Shown one piece after another: positions 1-12,783 of a DNA stretch of 64,000 bases; position 1 is the first letter of the stretch; each line of letters starts with the position of its first letter. A program made the translations under genes and the position numbers. Source of the DNA: Basidiobolus meristosporus CBS 931.73 (lineage: Eukaryota > Basidiobolomycota > Basidiobolomycetes > Basidiobolales > Basidiobolaceae); contig MCFE01000030.1 in the NCBI GenBank assembly GCA_002104905.1, forward strand, positions 124,001 through 188,000. The letters are read 5' to 3'. Below the pieces are notes generated by a model. That model made no database searches and was not told the origin of the DNA. It saw only the letters and a list, made by a program, of their open reading frames with translations.

Positions 1-1362
1 GAGAGATGTCAGGTAGCTGAAAGTGGGCCTGTAAGGAAATAGCAGGCAGGCACAGATGAACCAGCACAACATTTATCAAGAAAAAAGCATAGTTCCACTC
101 AAGAAGCTCTCAGTCAAAGTAGCAGTGAAGTAACTGGCAGTGACAAAAGCCAGTGGCTACATCAGGAGCCCATCACAGCATGGGCTGAGAGCTCAAGACA
201 TGCGGGAAAGATGTATCAGGTTGCCCTCAGAGTGCCAGCAAGGGACAAGCAAGCCAAAACAGATGCATCAGAGCTGCATTCATCAAGCAGAAAAATAGCA
301 CCAGACAAGAGGCACTCAGACAAAGTAGTAGTGAAAGACCTGGCAGTGATGAAGGAAAAGGTAAAGGGAAAAAAGTCTTCCCAAGCCAGAGACTGGAAAG
401 TATTAGAAAAAAGCTGCAGTTCTTGCAGTTAAAGCAGTAAGCCTGGAACTGACTGAATCCTGTCATATCTAAGAAGAATTATTAACAAGAAAACAGCTGC
501 TTTTAAAAGAGTTGGAAGTGCTGCTAGTTAAGCACCACTCCAGTGAGGTGGATGAGTTTTCAGAGAAAGGTAATTTATTTATCACAGCCACCATATCCTC
601 AATTGTATACAGAGTGGAGATCTCACTGACAGACAAAGCAACAATGTCATGAGCTCAGAATACTATCACAATGCCTACAGTGGAATTCTGGGACATTAAT
701 AGGCACACCTAGTGGTTGCAATGCTTCTTCAAGAGCAGTGCTTAAGAAAACACACATGAGTATTGCAAGGATTTATTGCAACAACTGGCAAATGAGGTTT
801 TAGATCTTGCAGTCCTGGCAAAAGACCAGGATGAATGGGAACCAGTGATTGAACAGTTGCATAAAGCTGTTGGGTTCCCACCAAAGTCAGGCAACAGATC
901 ATTACAGCAGAAATACATATTGGGTGGTGGATTTTAATGCAGTTACTTGTTGAGTGTGGGGTTGAGCTTAATGTTAGTGTTGGAGATGTGGACTTGTAGA
1001 GGTTAATAAAATTGACAATTGAGATAAAAGTAAAGTCTTAATGGAAATAAATCAATCTGCATGCATGAAAAGTAAGAGAAACTGTTAAGTCAGGAAGAGG
1101 CAATAGCCAATAAATGCACGCAAATGTAGGAGGTGACTGAATGTCTACAATATGATAGAGAGAAAATTGGCAGAGAGCCAATCAGAGCCACCTATGTATT
1201 GTTGTGATGCCAAATTTTGCCCAAGTATTGTGTGAAATATGGGGTGCAAGTATTTTTTTATGGTCTTTGCACAGTGTCCTGATGGGATCAATACCTGCAG
1301 TCACAGGACTTTAAGTCTGTGATGCTCTTTTGACAAGAACATCACAATAACTTAGCATTGGG
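1..1362 (+). mobile_element. Relic of Tnp2-type element: accessory ORF and right end
   Basis: The sequence matches the accessory ORF and right arm of the better preserved element at 42,340-47,931. Both share the Lys/Ser-rich stretch with repeated Ser-Gln-Ser-Ser-Ser-Glu and Val-Lys-Asp-Leu-Ala-Val pieces, then a Val-Asp/Tyr-Arg-Val-Glu-Ile segment, then a tail near 800-900 with Leu-Asp-Leu-Ala-Val. Frames are broken by stops. The block ends at a degenerate terminal repeat (reverse complement CCCAATGCTAAGTTATTGTG). The transposase half is outside the window or lost. The function of the accessory protein is unknown. Confidence 0.6.
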
Positions 1363-2062
1363 TAGATGCTTTGTAGAGGTACACACTCTCAGGAGGCAAG
1401 AAGAAAGGACTTTGCTTTAATTGTTGCTGGCAAGGGAATATCTCCAAGTACTGCCCTCAGAGAAGAAATGGGCACTGTGGTGGTGTATAAGTCCAAGGAA
1501 GAGATACTTCCAACACTTCTCAAGTGTTTTGTGTGTGGGGTGTTCACTGGGTGCAATAACCTCTGGCAAAAGCTTGCTAGGAATACTTGGGTTCTGTCTC
1601 TAATCTAATGTGAAGGGGAATAAAGCCACAAGCTTGTCAAGGGAAAACTATTGAGCTACAATCCCCAACTTAGTTGGCATCTTAACAAAAGTATGTGCTG
1701 GGTTCAGCGTCCTTTGAGATGACAATGTACTAAAGCTTCCAAAGTCAAAACAACTGTAAACTCCACCAGCAGGGACTTGATAAGAATGCAGCTGAGGTCA
1801 ATAGTTACAAAGACAGAAAAGTATCTTTGCCTGTACAAGAACAAACTTGGGAAAGAATCAAATATAATAAAAGATACCTACTCTGAGTATTCCTCACAAG
1901 TAGTGCCTCCAAGGTCAGTTGGCTGTCAGCATGGTTTCCTGGGAGTGTCCAGTGGTCTAGGGTTGGAAGTTCAGGTAGCAGCAGGTAGCAGTGATCATAC
2001 TAATCAACAAGTTGGTATATTGATAAAAGGGATGATGATTTATTGTTGAGGGATAGCCTCCC

Positions 2063-2069
2063 TTATATA
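2063..2069 (-). promoter_or_regulatory. TATA box of long LTR copy 3
   Basis: TATATAA on the minus strand, followed by GGGAGGC and an AATAAA at 2,044-2,039. The layout is identical to the other copies, which supports this as the LTR promoter and polyadenylation region. Confidence 0.5.
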
Positions 2070-2253
2070 CTTTTCTTACTGGCTAAGTGATCACTAATCA
2101 TGGTGTTCCAGAAGGTACCGGTTATAAATAGAAATCTTAATGACATCAGAATGACCTAAGAATGTTCTAAGTAGGTGCTGGAAGGTTCTAAGAGGCACAG
2201 CACATCCAACCAATCAGGAATCAGTATTCTGAAACCTGTGTAACATGGGGATA

Positions 2254-2263
2254 CCATATATGG
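2254..2263. promoter_or_regulatory. CArG-box palindrome in long LTR copy 3
   Basis: The site reads CCATATATGG inside a larger palindrome, ATACCATATATGGTAT. It fits the MADS-box consensus CC(A/T)6GG exactly and is at the same relative place in the other two copies. Factor binding is inferred only. Confidence 0.5.
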
Positions 2264-2659
2264 TATGGAAATGCTAGGGATGGTGACACAGGTTGATCAT
2301 GTGTTGTGGGTATTGGCGCGGGTACTTGCCTAATATAGAAGCACTTATAGCTAGTAATCTTACATAAAGTAAGGGGTAACTTATGCAATAAGGTAAGCAG
2401 GTGTGATAGTCAACCGGCTTATGGGATAGTACTGGTTGGGTAAGACAAATGGGATAAAACTAAAAAAGTGTAGTAGAGATGTAGGGAAGTAGAAAATAAG
2501 GGAATGAGCACATCTGTCAGTGGGTGTCACTGTCACCCCACTACAGCGCTAGTTAATATGAACTTCAATTAAGCTGAATCTTGTAAGCATAGAAAGTATA
2601 TTTGACTTTGTACTTGGAAAGACCTGGCTATTTTGTTGTTCTCCATCAATCAACTGGAG

Positions 2660-3806
2660 ATAGCCATCCAGTGGACAAGTCACCTTTCAGAATGAGTCCA
2701 TTAGAATTGAAAAAGGTGAAAAGAGATATACATCGGTAATTGGAGCAAGGATATATCAGACCCAGCAAGCTACCTTGGGGAGCACCAGTGCTTTTGGTGC
2801 AAAAGAATGATGAAACACTTTAGATGTGCATTGAATACAGGGCCTTAAATGTAGCTACCATCAAGAATAAGTACTCCATACCTTAAACTGATGAGCATAT
2901 GGACCAATTCAACAGAGCCGCTATATTCTACAAGATTGACCTCATATCAGGATACAACTAGGTTAGGATGAAACCAGAAGACATCCCTGTGACAACATTC
3001 AGGACCAGATATGGATATTTCAAGTTCTTACTCATTTAATTTTGGTCTCACCTATGCCCTTGCAACATTCATCACCTTAATGCAAACCTTCTTCCTGCAG
3101 TCATTAGACAAGTTTGTAGTAATTTACCTAGATGTCATATTGATATACAGCAACAAAGAAGAGGACTACTTAGTGCACATTAAAAAGATCTTGCAGAAGG
3201 TAAGAGTGAGCAAGCTATATGGTAAGCTAGCACAGTATGAATTCTTGAAGGAACACTTTGAGTATCTGGGACACATAGTTATTAGTACAGGTGTGACCTT
3301 AGACCCCAAGAATGCTGAAGTCATCATGAATCTGAAACAGCTGCATAGTACATCAGAACTCTGATCATTCCTTGGACAGGTGTCATATTGATGTGTTACA
3401 AGTCTTAGTAAAAGAGTTGTAGAGTGTTAGGGAGCTTAGCTAGTATAGTATTCACTAACACTTGAACTGATCTTTATTGAGATTCCAACAGCTCCTTATA
3501 TACATTTTGCCAGATCAACTGCTGACTAATTGTATTTCCTAATGTAGGCTGTGGCTGATGATTCATTTGATTGCATTATCATCACTATATAAGATCCTAC
3601 CTAGTTTATCTATTTCTGTCTGATAAGGATCTGCTGATTTATTTGCTGACTAATGCTATTAATTTGATAGATAATACTAATATACTAATAACCTAAACAT
3701 AAAACTAATTAATTTGACTAAAAACTGATCTAACTTAAACATTCAAGTGGCAGCTCATAACAGATTAAGATTTGTTAAGTCCTTTGCAGGAGTTACAGTC
3801 CCTCTG
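2660..3806 (+). pseudogene. Ty3/gypsy reverse transcriptase fragment, split by an LTR
   Basis: Translated pieces follow the reverse transcriptase order: a fingers region with Gly-Tyr-Ile-Arg-Pro-Ser, a Lys-Asn-Lys-Tyr-Ser-Ile-Pro strand, a palm with the catalytic box read as Tyr-Leu-Asp-Val (normally Tyr-Leu-Asp-Asp), then His-Phe-Glu-Tyr-Leu-Gly-His and Ser-Phe-Leu-Gly-Gln. The next conserved stretch (Arg-Phe-Val-Lys-Ser-Phe-Ala) resumes at 3,763, after a 369-base LTR. Many stops and frameshifts and a lost catalytic Asp make it inactive. At 3,807 it abuts the opposite-strand element. Confidence 0.8.
3394..3762. repeat. Solo LTR of gypsy family inside RT fragment
   Basis: The repeat starts TGTTACAAGTCTTAG and ends CAGCTCATAACA, so the tips are inverted (TGTTA/TAACA). 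Related copies lie at 6,522-7,014 (inverted pair) and about 7,700-8,380. Reverse transcriptase codons continue on both sides, which shows that it is an insertion. I did not find a clean target duplication (TGATG against GATTA). Confidence 0.7.
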
Positions 3807-6438
3807 ACTCTGCATGCAAAGAGTGCTTGGTCTATATACTCTTCCCGTATACCGACAACTCTATTTGCATACTTGATCAGCATTTTTCCAAATAATCCAT
3901 TAAACTGTTCAGTGACTCCATTAGTCCTGGGGTGACATGCCAAGGTTTTCAAGTGTTTGATCTGCTGCATTTCCAGGTAAGCTTCCAATGTCTTTGCTAC
4001 AAAGTTTGCACCTCTATTGAATAGAATCTCTACAGGGCATCCAAACTTCATAAGGATCTCATGGTAGATGAAACTTGCAACTTTGTGTTCACTGGTTATA
4101 GGTACAGCTTTAGTCACTGGCCATTTGGTGACATGTTCAATTGCTACTAGGATCTAATGGTTGCATTTCCTGGTAGTTGGCAGTCTTCCAATAAAGTCAA
4201 TTCCCCATCTTTCAAATGGTCTAACAGGCTCCAAGGGAAAGGGCTCAGCAATTCTCTGTGGTTGGCCTTGGTTGATTTGGCAATTTGGGCATGTTTTCAC
4301 TAGCTTCCTAGTGTCTTGTTTCATTCTGGGCCACCATGCTCTGGCTTTCACAAGGCTATAGGTTCCTTCAATTCTGAGATGTCCATATCCATTGTGTAGC
4401 TTATGTATTAAATCCAGGCAAGAAACATAAGGGCAATAGGCAATAGGGCTCCCATCAATAATTTGGTAGAGTGTTTCATCCTGTACTACCAATTAGCTGG
4501 CTTCATCCCTGATTATCTTCTTGATATCTTCATCTATCTCTTTAGGACTGGCTTGGTCCTCCAAGTACTTTGGTAATAGGCTAGGCCAATCTGATTCATG
4601 CACCAAGTTGAATTGTGCAACTTGATCTAATCTTGATAAGATGTTAGCAATTGTGTTGTTTTTTCCAGGGCAGTAGACAATCTCCAAGTCAAATTGCTGA
4701 ATGTACTCACTTCATCTTGTCATTCTTCTAGAGAGTACCTTCTGAGTAAATATATACATGAGGGAGGCATAATTAGTCTTCACAGTGCATTTGCCTCCTT
4801 TAATACAGCATCTCCATGTCTTCAAACAGTGTATTATAGCAAGCATCTCCTTCTCATGCACTGGATAGTTTTGTTCTGCTGAGTTCAGCTTCTTAAATTC
4901 AAAGGCATCAGGGTAGTTCTTACCCTTGTGTTCTTGGCTCAACACTCCACCAATTGCATAATCTGAAGCATCTGTGCACAGAGTAAACTCTTTTCTGAAG
5001 TCAGGTATTCTTAAGCTTGGCTGCTTAGCAAGTTCATTCTTGAGCATCTGGAAGGCAGTCTCACAAGCTATGTCCCACTTGTTAGTATTGTCTTTCTTGA
5101 GGATATCAGTTATAGGGGCTGCGATACTTGCAAAGGACTTGACAAATCTCCAATAATTGGAAACCATTCCAAGGAATGATCTGAGCTCCAATATGCTATG
5201 GGGCTGCTTTGGATTCTTGATAACCTCAACATTCTTAGGGTCTAAGGTACTCCTGTGCTAGTAACTATGTGTCCCAGATATTCAACATGTTGCTTGAAGA
5301 ATTCACACTTGGGTTACTTGCCATAAAGCTTGTTCTCTCTTAGCTTCTTCAAGACCTCTTCTGTCCTGCTGTAAATCAGTATATCATCCAGGTAGATTAT
5401 GATAAACTTGTCTAAGTACTCTTGGAATGTACTCCTGCAATGCTCCTGAGTCAATCTTGATTTTGGCAGGTACTCCTTTGATTACTCCATTGAAGTATAA
5501 TAGCTTTCCTGAGTTTGAGGTCATCTGGGATAAGTATTCTTCTATCATATGGAAGTTGAGTTCTGCGTCTTCTTCAAGTTCATCCTCCATGTTACTAGCT
5601 CCATGGTCTCAATATGGTTAAAGGTTCTTGATGGCTGGTGTCCATTTCTTCTCTGAGGGCAGTACTTTGCAATATGTCCCTGCTGGTGGCAATTGAGAAA
5701 AAGCCCTTTCTTCTTACATTCTTCTGAGGTAGGACTCTTCTGCATAGCATCTATTGGCATTGGCACCGCTTCTGATTGTCTTCTTTCATAGTGATTGTAG
5801 CCTCTCTGATTAGTCATTGTGGGCTTCCCAACTCCAAACATAGCTGAGTCATTGTCAATGGCAATCTTGATGGCTTCTTCAATAGTCTGAGGTCTTCAAT
5901 AATTCACTTCCTTACAAGGTCTTTCTTTCAACCCATCAATAAAGTATTCAACTTGATCAAGAGGGTTCATTCTTTCAATTTGCCCAAGTAGACATCTATA
6001 TTCATAGATGTACTCTTGGGCCATTCCTTTCTGTCTGAGTATCTTCAACTTTCTTCTTAGTAGTGTCTGTTGGTGTGTAGGCTCAATGGCATCCTGAGTT
6101 TCCAACACAAACTCATCTCAGGTAGAGATTGTAAAGCATCCCATCATGGTGGCTGATCTGATCTTGTTGTGGTACCACTGTAAAGCGGCATCTGCCAGGT
6201 AAGAGGCTGCATAATATAACTTGCCTTCTGGAGCAATTCCCTTAGCCTTGAAAGCTTCTTCTATCTGGAAGAGCCAAGTTCCCAGGTTTTCATTGACTCT
6301 ACCATGGTACTGGTTGACCTTGACACTAAAGTTGCTCTTGACATGGCTTTGCTGGCTTTGGGCCATGGTAGTCATTCCTTGTTGCTGTTGGCTAAGGATC
6401 TGGAGTAACTGTTGCTGCTGGGCCAAGATTTGTTGCAT
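3807..6438 (-). pseudogene. Ty3/gypsy gag-pol, internally deleted and broken
   Basis: Read on the minus strand the order is gag (6,438-5,900, Gln-rich N-terminus), a CCHC knuckle near 5,700, a protease start with Ile-Asp-Ser-Gly-Ala at about 5,440, reverse transcriptase with Tyr-Leu-Asp-Asp near 5,390, RNase H with Cys-Thr-Asp-Ala-Ser near 4,970, then integrase with an HHCC finger (about 4,390-4,260) and core (4,220-3,810). The protease is joined directly to the RT palm, so about 300 residues are missing. In the integrase the second Asp of the DDE triad is Asn (Phe-Asn-Arg-Gly-Ala-Asn). Several stops are present. It cannot be autonomous. Confidence 0.85.
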
Positions 6439-6521
6439 AGCATTCTTCCATTCTTATGGACATCTTGAGGGAGGCTTCTTCTTTCTTCAGGAAGGATGTT
6501 TCTGGTCATTGCTGCTACCTA

Positions 6522-7014
6522 TATTACAAGTCTTGGTATACAAGTTGTAGAGGAATAGAGAGTTTAGCTAGTATTGTATTCACTAAAACTTGAACTGATC
6601 TTTATTGTGATAACTGATAATGCCTCACTCAAGTATGTATTTATTAGTTATAATCCACTGCTTGAATATTTAAGATAGATTGGTTTTTAGTCATATCAAT
6701 TAGTTTTATGCTCAGCCTAGCGGTACATCAATGTTATCTATCAAGTTGGTAGTATTTGTCAGCAGAAAAATTAACTTATCCTTATTAGATAGATATACAT
6801 ATATCAAATAGGATCTATTTGGGTGAAGATGATGCAATCAAATGAGTCATCAGCCACAACCCACATTATAAGATACAATTAGCCAGCAATTGATCTGGTA
6901 AAATTTATAAAAGGTGCTGCTGGAGCCTCAACAAAACTCAGTCCAGGTTTTAGTGAATGTAATACTTGCTAAACTCCCTGTTCCTATACTACTCTAACAT
7001 CAAGACGTGTTACA
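6522..7014. repeat. Head-to-head inverted gypsy LTRs
   Basis: The first 80-odd bases read as the start of the LTR at 3,394 (TATTACAAGTCTTGG). The rest, read on the minus strand, is a near-complete LTR that also starts TGTAACACGTCTTG. The two share the Leu-Glu-rich T-tract region in opposite directions, so the block can fold on itself. It lies between the gag of the minus-strand gypsy element and a Tnp2 accessory relic. Confidence 0.6.
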
Positions 7015-7560
7015 CACCAAGAGGTTGCAGCACCTTTCAAGAGCAGTGGTTAAGAAAGGGCATCTGGATATTTTAATATATACGGGCAGATGAAGTGCTA
7101 GAGATTGTAATACCTGTAAAAGATCAGTATGTATGGGAACCAGTGGATTAGAAATAGTGTTAAGACACAGGGTTCCTGCTCAAGTGTAGGGTAGAGGGTG
7201 TTAGCACAGAAACACTAGTTTAATGGTGTCCTTACAGGGGTCACTTGCTAAGTGTAGGGTTAGGCTCAATACTTGTTTTGGATATAAGGACTTATAGAGG
7301 TCTATACAGCTGGCAATTTAGCTACAACTGAAGATTCAGTGCAATAGTCCAGTTTCTTGCCTAAAAGGTAACACCACAGTTGAGTCAGGAAGGGAGCAGT
7401 GTGAAAAGGAGGCATTAGTCAATCTCTGAACATAAAATAGGTGGTAAATGAGTGCTTGGGATCAGAAAGTGACAGAAGTGGCAGAGAACCTTTCAGAAGC
7501 CCTTTTATTTGATTGTGATTTGAAATTTTACATGGTGTCCTACTGACATCAGTACCTCTT
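7015..7560 (+). mobile_element. Tnp2 accessory-ORF relic
   Basis: The start (CACCAAGAGGTTGCAGCACC) matches the accessory ORF end at 47,156. The downstream non-coding tail, including the short Lys/Glu region and the fall-off before the terminus, follows the same order as 47,170-47,900. Too decayed to code. No clear terminal repeat was found. Confidence 0.5.
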
Positions 7561-7699
7561 ATTCATAATATTTGAATTGTATGATGGCCTTGCAACAGGA
7601 GTATTAATATATATTGCTCACAGGTGTGGTAGCTGCACAAATGTAACAAGTTTTAATATTAGATGTGACTTATTGGTGTCTGAAAGCTAACTTTGCTCC

Positions 7700-8380
7700 A
7701 AGCTGTAATCTTTGTGAGTTTGAGAGGAATAGGTAGTTTTGCTAGTATAACATTGACTAATACTTGATCCTTTTCCACAAGAAGAAAAGCTAAGAAAAGA
7801 CCAGCAGAATATCAGCATTGTAGCATCTGAAGTCCATGATTCTCAAAACTGACAATTCTCAGTATCCCAGAAACTTGGTATTGGAAAGAAAGCATACCTG
7901 CTTTCCAACATGATACTGGGCTAACTCACATTAACACCCAACTTGGTAATTAGCTGCCTACTACTTATATCAAACATTGCAATCAATAATCTAAGCAAAT
8001 ATACTAGCTAAGTACCTGTAAACTACAATAGGAACAGTATTACAATACTAGCTGAGAGTCAGATGATTTCAAGTCTGGGATTTTTCACTGCTGTTTTTAT
8101 TAATATATCAATAGCTGTTTATATATATATGTTGGATTAAGTGTTGACTAATTCAAATGTATACTGTAGGCTGTTGCTAATGACTCATTTGATTGCTTCA
8201 TTACCTTATAGGCTACACTTGGTATATCTATTTCTGTCCTATAAGGATCAGCATATTCATGTAATGACTAATACTGCTGATTTTATGTATAACTCTAATA
8301 TACTGTTAAGCTAAACACAGATATTGATTTCCTGGACAAACAGCTGCTCTAACTTGAGCACAGCAGCAATGATCATAACA
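7700..8380 (+). repeat. Gypsy LTR relic, split
   Basis: Bases 7,707-7,772 resemble the start of the gypsy LTR (TTTTGCTAGTATAACATTGA). About 8,060-8,370 resembles its remainder (TGTTGACTAATTCAAATGTA and the following part). About 290 unexplained bases lie between them. Orientation is inferred from the copy at 3,394. Confidence 0.4.
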
Positions 8381-8469
8381 TCAGTGACATCCTTAATAGT
8401 CTATCATAAGCTTGGCTGAAAGCGCTAAAAAGTAGCCAAGAAATATTGTATAGCTCAACAAGTGGCAAT

Positions 8470-9115
8470 TTGACTCAGGAAGGGAGATAACATGGCAACA
8501 ATGTAGTATTAATCAAGGAAAAAATGTATTCAATACAAGAAGAACTGAGTTGTGGGAGCAGTGAAGGACCTGGCAAAAGTAAGGGTACAGGGAATAGAAA
8601 AGGTGATAATAGTCTATTGCTGCAGGTTATAGCAAAGTATGCAAAAGAACTCTAGTGCTAAGCAGTCTACATCAGTAACTGGGAATAGCTTGAGTCTCAC
8701 AATAGCAAAGCTGAGTCACTAAGAAAACAAGAATTGAGCTCACAACAGCTAATCTGCAGCCAGATGAGATACACTAGCAAGGTAAATAAATTTACCAAGG
8801 GTGGCACTCTAAATCTTGTAGTCCCCACATACTTTGTTTTAGACAAAGCAGATCTGCCAATAATAAGCAAAGGAGTAATCTGAGGAAGTCAGAGGACTAT
8901 CCATTTATCCCGAGTGGAATTTTGGAGCATAGATACATACATTTCAACCAATTAGTAAGCAATGTTATGAAGCTGAAGGGTTCCCACCAAAGTCAGGGAC
9001 ATGGGAGATAATGGCAGAGCCACTTATCAAGTAGTAGCTTTCAATGCAATAACTTGTTAGGTATTTGGTTTAACTAGGTGTAAGTGTTGCTTGTATTGAT
9101 TTGCTAGCATACATA
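8470..9115 (+). mobile_element. Tnp2 accessory-ORF relic
   Basis: Recognisable by the Ser-Ser-Glu-Gly-Pro repeat and by the order of blocks shared with 46,540-47,300. All frames are broken. It lies directly upstream of the plus-strand gypsy element. Confidence 0.4.
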
Positions 9116-9239
9116 CAGTATGTAGTTGGGCTACATGTGAAGGGCTTCCCCAGGACTTGGCAAGGAAAGTTGACCTACATGCAGCCAAGGATGACAAGTC
9201 TGGCAATCCTTCTTTGCAAAGATAAAATGTGTTCTCCTA

Positions 9240-12200
9240 GAGGCAAAGCAAACTTCCACCTTTAAGAGACTCCTAATGTCTAATCTGCCAGACCAGTCAG
9301 CCAAGGAGCTAAGGAGTTTTGTTGCTGACAATCAGACCTACACTACCAACAGAATTAGCCAACATCCGGAACAGCTACAAAAGCTAGCCCTCAAGGTTAA
9401 TTGCCCATGCAAGGTAGCTACTGAAGGCCAAAGACCTTTGCCCAGACACTGCATCTGGTGTGACTCTACTCAACATGCCAGATAAGAATGCTCAGCGCTT
9501 AGTCAGCAACTCAGAGAAGGAGCAGTACAGTTCGATGCTGATGGAATGCTTGCTGACAAGGAAGGAAGAGGGATTCCTACTAATTTCCAAAGAGGAGGGA
9601 TGAGAGCCCTTTTCCAGAAATCTGACTCAGTAACCAGAAAGATTACTGCTGATGCCCTTATTGGGACTCATACAGTGAATCCAAGCAGCCCTGACAACAG
9701 ACAATACAAAGTAGATGCCTTTGCTACCAAAAGTCACCTCCCTGAAGAATCTGCCAGACTCATCCTTACAAGATCACAACATGAAGAGCCTGAGGTGATC
9801 ATTGACAAGAGGCCTGGCATACTGCACACCCAAAACCCATTTCCTCACATTCAGATGACCTCAACAATAGCAAGCTACTCAAGCCCTCAACTGATTACTG
9901 AGAAGCTGTTGAAGCAGAACCTCACTTTGTTGGTTGGAGAAATCATGAGTGTATCTCCATCTATTAGGAAGACCTTTGATGAGCAGCTTAGAACATGACA
10001 ACAAGCCATTGAACATATGGACACCCATCAAATTCAGACAAGCCATGAAGACCATCAAAAGGATGATGGCACTACTGAATATAAGATCTTTTACTCAGTT
10101 GCAACTGCTGTAGTGAAAGGATATTTATATGATGACCCTGTTGACTGCCATATTGACAGTGGTTCAGAGATTTGTGTTATGCTGCTAGACTTCTGGAAGT
10201 CACTCAGAAGCAAGGAGCTACTGCCTGTTGATAGGGATATTGAATGGAACATGACTGATGCAAGCTCAGGATCAAGTCCATGCTATGGTGTAGTGCACAA
10301 GTTCCCTATTGAGGTCCAAGGAATCAAGGTCCTGCATCCCTGCTTCATCTGCCAGAAGGCAAACTTTGACCTTCTGGTAGGTAGACCATGGGAAACCAGT
10401 ACCACAGCTACAACTACCAACTATTCCAATGGGTCAGTATGATACACCATACAAGGATCCAACCCAGGACTATAGTCAACCTTCAGTGGTGTAACACCCA
10501 ACAATAAGAGGACCCATACTGCTTGCCAGAAGACACATCTTGTTATAGAAGAAGATGAGGAGCCTAACAATATACACCCCAACATTTGGAGCTGCTTGTT
10601 AGGTATACAGGAGCAGACAGCTATGGTTTGAACAAAATACAAGACAATAGAACAGAAGATTAGACCATCACTTACACCTTTGACTGATGGATCTTGACCT
10701 GCTGATTACATTAGACCACCAGAAGAAACACCAGAGGATATACAACTTACACCTGAGAGACTTAAGCAACTCTTCATTGGTGATGGAAACCTAACACCAG
10801 AGGAGATACAATTATTTGAAGAAACCTTGAAGAGGCATAATAAGGTCTTCTCATATAATGACAAGGAGATGGGACTCTTAATGACATTGGTTGAAAAACC
10901 TATCAAGATTCATACAGTGCCCCACACACCCTGGTCATTTAAGCCTTACCCACTGCCCAGAGGACTCCAACTGATGTGCATGACCTACTTAAGAAGAAGA
11001 TAGAAGCTGGTATCCTACAACCTTGCAATGGACCTTATGCTAACAGATGGTTTGTGACCAAAAAGAAGAATGGAAAGCTCCAATTCATTGAAGACATGCA
11101 ACCTGCAAATGCTGTCACTATCAGAGATGCTGCTATACCTCCATCTATTGGTGACTTTGCAGAAAGCTTTAGTAGCTACTCCATCTACTCAACATACAAT
11201 CTCTACTCAGGGTATGACCAGATCCCCCTTGATGAGCCATCAAGATATATGTTTGCACTACAGACACCATTTGGACTGTTAAGGGTGACAAGACTCAGCC
11301 AAGGAGCTACAAACTCCATGGCTCAGTTCCAGAGATGCATGGTGAATGTGCTGTACCAGTTCATACCTGAGAAACGTGCTGCCTTTGCTGATGACATAGG
11401 CATCAAAGGATCAAAAATCCAGGACACCACTGAAGTTATGCCTGGAGTAAAAAAGTGTGTCTATGACCATATCTCAGACAATGATGCCATATTAGGAGCC
11501 ATTGAAGAAGCTGGACTCACCATCAGTGGTGAGAAAAGCAGCTTTGGTGTATCAGAGATATCCATTGTTAAACAAAAATGCAACACCTTTGGTCATTCAC
11601 CTGGAGACTCCAAGACACAAAAGATACGCAACTGGCCTACCCCCCACAAATCTAACACAAGCTTGTGGCTTTGTGGCAGCTTGTGGGTTCTTTAGGATCT
11701 AGATCCCAAGATTTTTTGAGATAGCAGAATCAATCTACCAACTACAGAGAAAGAATACCCCATTTATCTGGGGAGAAGAGCAAGAAGAAGCCATGCAATT
11801 ACTGAGAGAGGCCTTAGTATCTCCAACAGTTCTAAGACCTCTTGACTATCAGAACACTGAATGCCCACCTATTTTGACAGTGGATGCAAGCCCTATAGGA
11901 GCTGGAGCACTACTTGGCCAAGATGATGAAGATTGCAACCACTATGCCTGCAGATATGAGAGCTGCCTATTAACTCCTAGAGAACAAAGATACTCACAGA
12001 TTAAGAGAGAGATACTAGGAGTTGTGAAGATGCTGAGGAAGCTGAAGTCATGACACATTTCATCCTGGAGACAGATGCCAAGCCACTTATAGGAATGATT
12101 AACAAGCCTGACCTACCTGAGGATGCCACAAACCAATGGATGGCATGGCTGAAAATGCTTGACTTTGAGGTCAGACATATCCCTGGCAAGACAAATGTTG

Positions 12201-12783
12201 TGGCTGATGCACTGTCCAGGAAGGGACCACCATTATTTGAAGACTTGGACCCTCACTTTGATGATATCATTGATGCAGATATCCAACAGGTTGCCATCAA
12301 AGACCAAGAGAGAACTACCTGGAGTCTGATCGAAGAGTATCTAAGGACACTCAAGAAACCTAGTTGGATGGAAATTCAGGAGTTTAGAAAACTCAGAAAG
12401 AAGGCACGCCTCTACTATCTCAAAGATGATCTCCTCTTTAAACAAGTGAAGCCTGGACTTATGCCAAGAAGAGTAGTCACTACCCCACAAGAGCAGCTGA
12501 GTATCATGACAAGTATCCACCAAGGAGAACCAGGATGACATAGAGGACAAGAAGCCACCTACAACACCACAGCCCAGAGGTACTATTGGGAAAACATGTA
12601 CTACCATATCTAACACTGTGTTGAGTCATGTGCAACCTGCCAGAAGAGATCCTCTAAGCATTATGAAGAACCACTGCATCCTACTTACACAATCTGTTTA
12701 TGGCAAAAGGTTGGTATTGACCTTGTCCACATGCCAACAGCTGGATCAAAGAAGTACTTGATTGTTGCTAGAGATGACCTTAG
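9240..12783 (+). pseudogene. Ty3/gypsy gag-pol, 3' truncated
   Basis: The order is gag with a CCHC knuckle (Cys-Ile-Trp-Cys near 9,460, its last Cys just after an in-frame stop), a linker ORF (9,546-9,998), retropepsin (Ile-Asp-Ser-Gly-Ser-Glu near 10,155), reverse transcriptase (10,976-11,695, catalytic Phe-Ala-Asp-Asp near 11,390), RNase H (Thr-Val-Asp-Ala-Ser near 11,880), and integrase with an HHCC finger (12,510-12,660) and first catalytic Asp (Gly-Ile-Asp-Leu near 12,715). It breaks off in the integrase core where a copia LTR fragment begins. Large stretches are open but stops and frameshifts separate them. It is a different lineage from the gypsy element at 3,807-6,438. Confidence 0.85.

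Larger units (their letters stand above)
1476..2545 (-). repeat. Long LTR (about 1.07 kb), copy 3, inverted
   Basis: Read on the minus strand it starts TGTAGTGGGGTGAC and ends near CACCACCACAG. It is co-linear with the copies at 13,167-14,240 and 14,242-15,212. It holds the same landmarks in order: the CArG palindrome, heat-shock-like GAA/TTC units, a TATATAAGGGAGGC promoter and AATAAA. No internal region of the parent retrotransposon is attached. The 1,363-1,475 stretch before it was not recognised. Confidence 0.65.

Noticed and set aside
3389-3767. Target duplication around the gypsy solo LTR
   Set aside because: TGATG and GATTA share only GAT; either decayed or the LTR edges are off by a few bases.
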